A DNA stretch of 64,000 bases from the NCBI RefSeq assembly GCF_001999765.1, contig NZ_KV908323.1:4585-68584 (forward strand). Direction: 5' to 3'. The DNA is from Sinomonas mesophila. GTDB lineage: Bacteria; Actinomycetota; Actinomycetes; Actinomycetales; Micrococcaceae. Every line of letters starts with the position of its first letter. The stretch's first letter is position 1. The notes under the pieces were generated by a model. The model saw only the letters and a program-made list of their open reading frames with translations. It ran no database searches and was not told the origin of the DNA. This document shows, piece after piece, positions 63,333 to 64,000 of the stretch. Position numbers and translations under genes: made by a program.

Positions 63333-64000
63333 GTGAAGTTCCGAGTCGAACGGGATGTCCTCACCGAGGCCGTCAGCTGGGCGGCCCGCTCGCTCTCCCC
63401 GCGGCCGCCCGTCCCCGTCCTCGCTGGCCTCCTGCTCAAGGCGCACGACGGCGTCGTGAGCCTCTCGAGCTTCGACTACGAGACCTCGGCTCGCCTCGAA
63501 ATCCCCGCGGAGATCGTCCAGGAGGGCACAATCCTGGTCTCCGGCCGCCTCCTCGCGGACATCTGCCGCAGCCTCCCGGCCGCGCCCGTCGACGTCGAGA
63601 CCGACGGCACCAAGGTCACGCTCACGTGCCGCCGCAGCTCGTTCCACCTCGCGACCATGCCCGAGGGCGAGTACCCGGCCCTCCCCGAACTGCCGCCCAT
63701 CACCGGCGCCGTCTCGGGAGACGCGTTCGCCAAGGCAGTCGCCCAGGTGATCATCGCCGCGAGCAAGGACGACACGCTCCCGATCCTGACCGGCGTGCGC
63801 ATGGAGATCGAGCACGACCTCATCACGCTCCTAGCCACCGACCGCTACCGCCTCGCGATGCGCGAGCTGCCGTGGTCCCCGGCCAACCCCAGCACCTCGA
63901 CGGCGGCGCTCGTCAAGGCGAAGACGCTCAACGAGGTCGCCAAGACGCTCGGCGGCGCGGGGAGCCTCAACGTCGCCCTCGCCGAGGACGAGAGCCACCT
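63333..64000 (+). CDS. dnaN: DNA polymerase III beta subunit (sliding clamp), 3' truncated
   Basis: About 222 codons are visible and the frame runs off the window. It begins [20 protein letters not shown] and continues with the clamp's first domains ([34 protein letters not shown]). It tethers the polymerase to DNA. The start is the GTG at 63333; the upstream ATG at 63312 is closed by a stop after seven codons. AAAGG at 63316-63320 is a weak ribosome site, and GGATCACCTCC directly abuts the GTG. Confidence 0.96.
   Translation, partial: MKFRVERDVLTEAVSWAARSLSPRPPVPVLAGLLLKAHDGVVSLSSFDYETSARLEIPAEIVQEGTILVSGRLLADICRSLPAAPVDVETDGTKVTLTCRRSSFHLATMPEGEYPALPELPPITGAVSGDAFAKAVAQVIIAASKDDTLPILTGVRMEIEHDLITLLATDRYRLAMRELPWSPANPSTSTAALVKAKTLNEVAKTLGGAGSLNVALAEDESH

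Noticed and set aside
60585-63815. 1,076-codon minus-strand open frame across dnaA and into dnaN
   Set aside because: It is the rpmH frame kept open by the G+C-rich third positions of dnaA on the other strand. Only its last 46 codons are a gene.

Overview
The window (64 kb, about 70% G+C) is a chromosome-origin region from a high-GC actinobacterium, most likely a Micrococcaceae member (Arthrobacter/Sinomonas type). The evidence is the order trxB-trxA-parB-parA-rsmG-jag-yidC-yidD-rnpA-rpmH-dnaA-dnaN, the many GTG starts, the DUF222/HNH protein and the general gene style. Species assignment is inference.

Layout. 1-6.4 kb: an aminotransferase (cut by the window edge) paired with a TPP enzyme, a DUF222/HNH protein and three small enzymes. 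6.4-13 kb: dnaB and the rpsF-ssb-rpsR-rplI operon on the minus strand, with a flavin reductase, a dipeptidase and a membrane-anchored L7/L12-like protein between them. 14-20 kb: a tripartite tricarboxylate transport operon (prpF-tctC-tctAB-usp) divergent from its LysR regulator. 20-33 kb: peptidase M18, an amidotransferase, an ABC/two-component operon, a PAP2/lipid-kinase fusion, a DeoR-MFS pair, a membrane protein and a penicillin-binding lipoprotein. 33-41 kb: racemase, ABC-F protein, HrpB helicase, glycosyltransferase and secreted trypsin-like protease. 41-49.6 kb: cca-histidine phosphatase, NUDIX, murJ, a murJ-linked pseudokinase-like protein, trxB-trxA. 49.65-55.0 kb: a 5.4-kb stretch with no recognisable gene but rich in parS sites and DnaA boxes. 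55-64 kb: the parAB-to-dnaN origin cluster.

The most unusual part is the gene-poor 49.65-55.0 kb segment. It holds six parS-type sites, and two more lie in the adjoining parAB locus. It also holds seven DnaA-box-like motifs, all in one orientation, that are closer to consensus than those flanking dnaA. One parS forms the stem of the parAB transcription terminator. A further DnaA-box cluster lies upstream of dnaB. Together these look like an extended segregation/initiation domain (inference).

Other noteworthy signals: a 21-bp repeat family at three loci, one of which lies in frame inside hrpB; a long inverted repeat between convergent genes; a 26-codon ORF with an ideal ribosome-binding site; a TANNNT-type -10 box 6-7 bp before the start codon of about eleven genes, suggesting widespread leaderless transcription; and a dnaN start codon preceded by an 11-base copy of the 16S rRNA 3' end.
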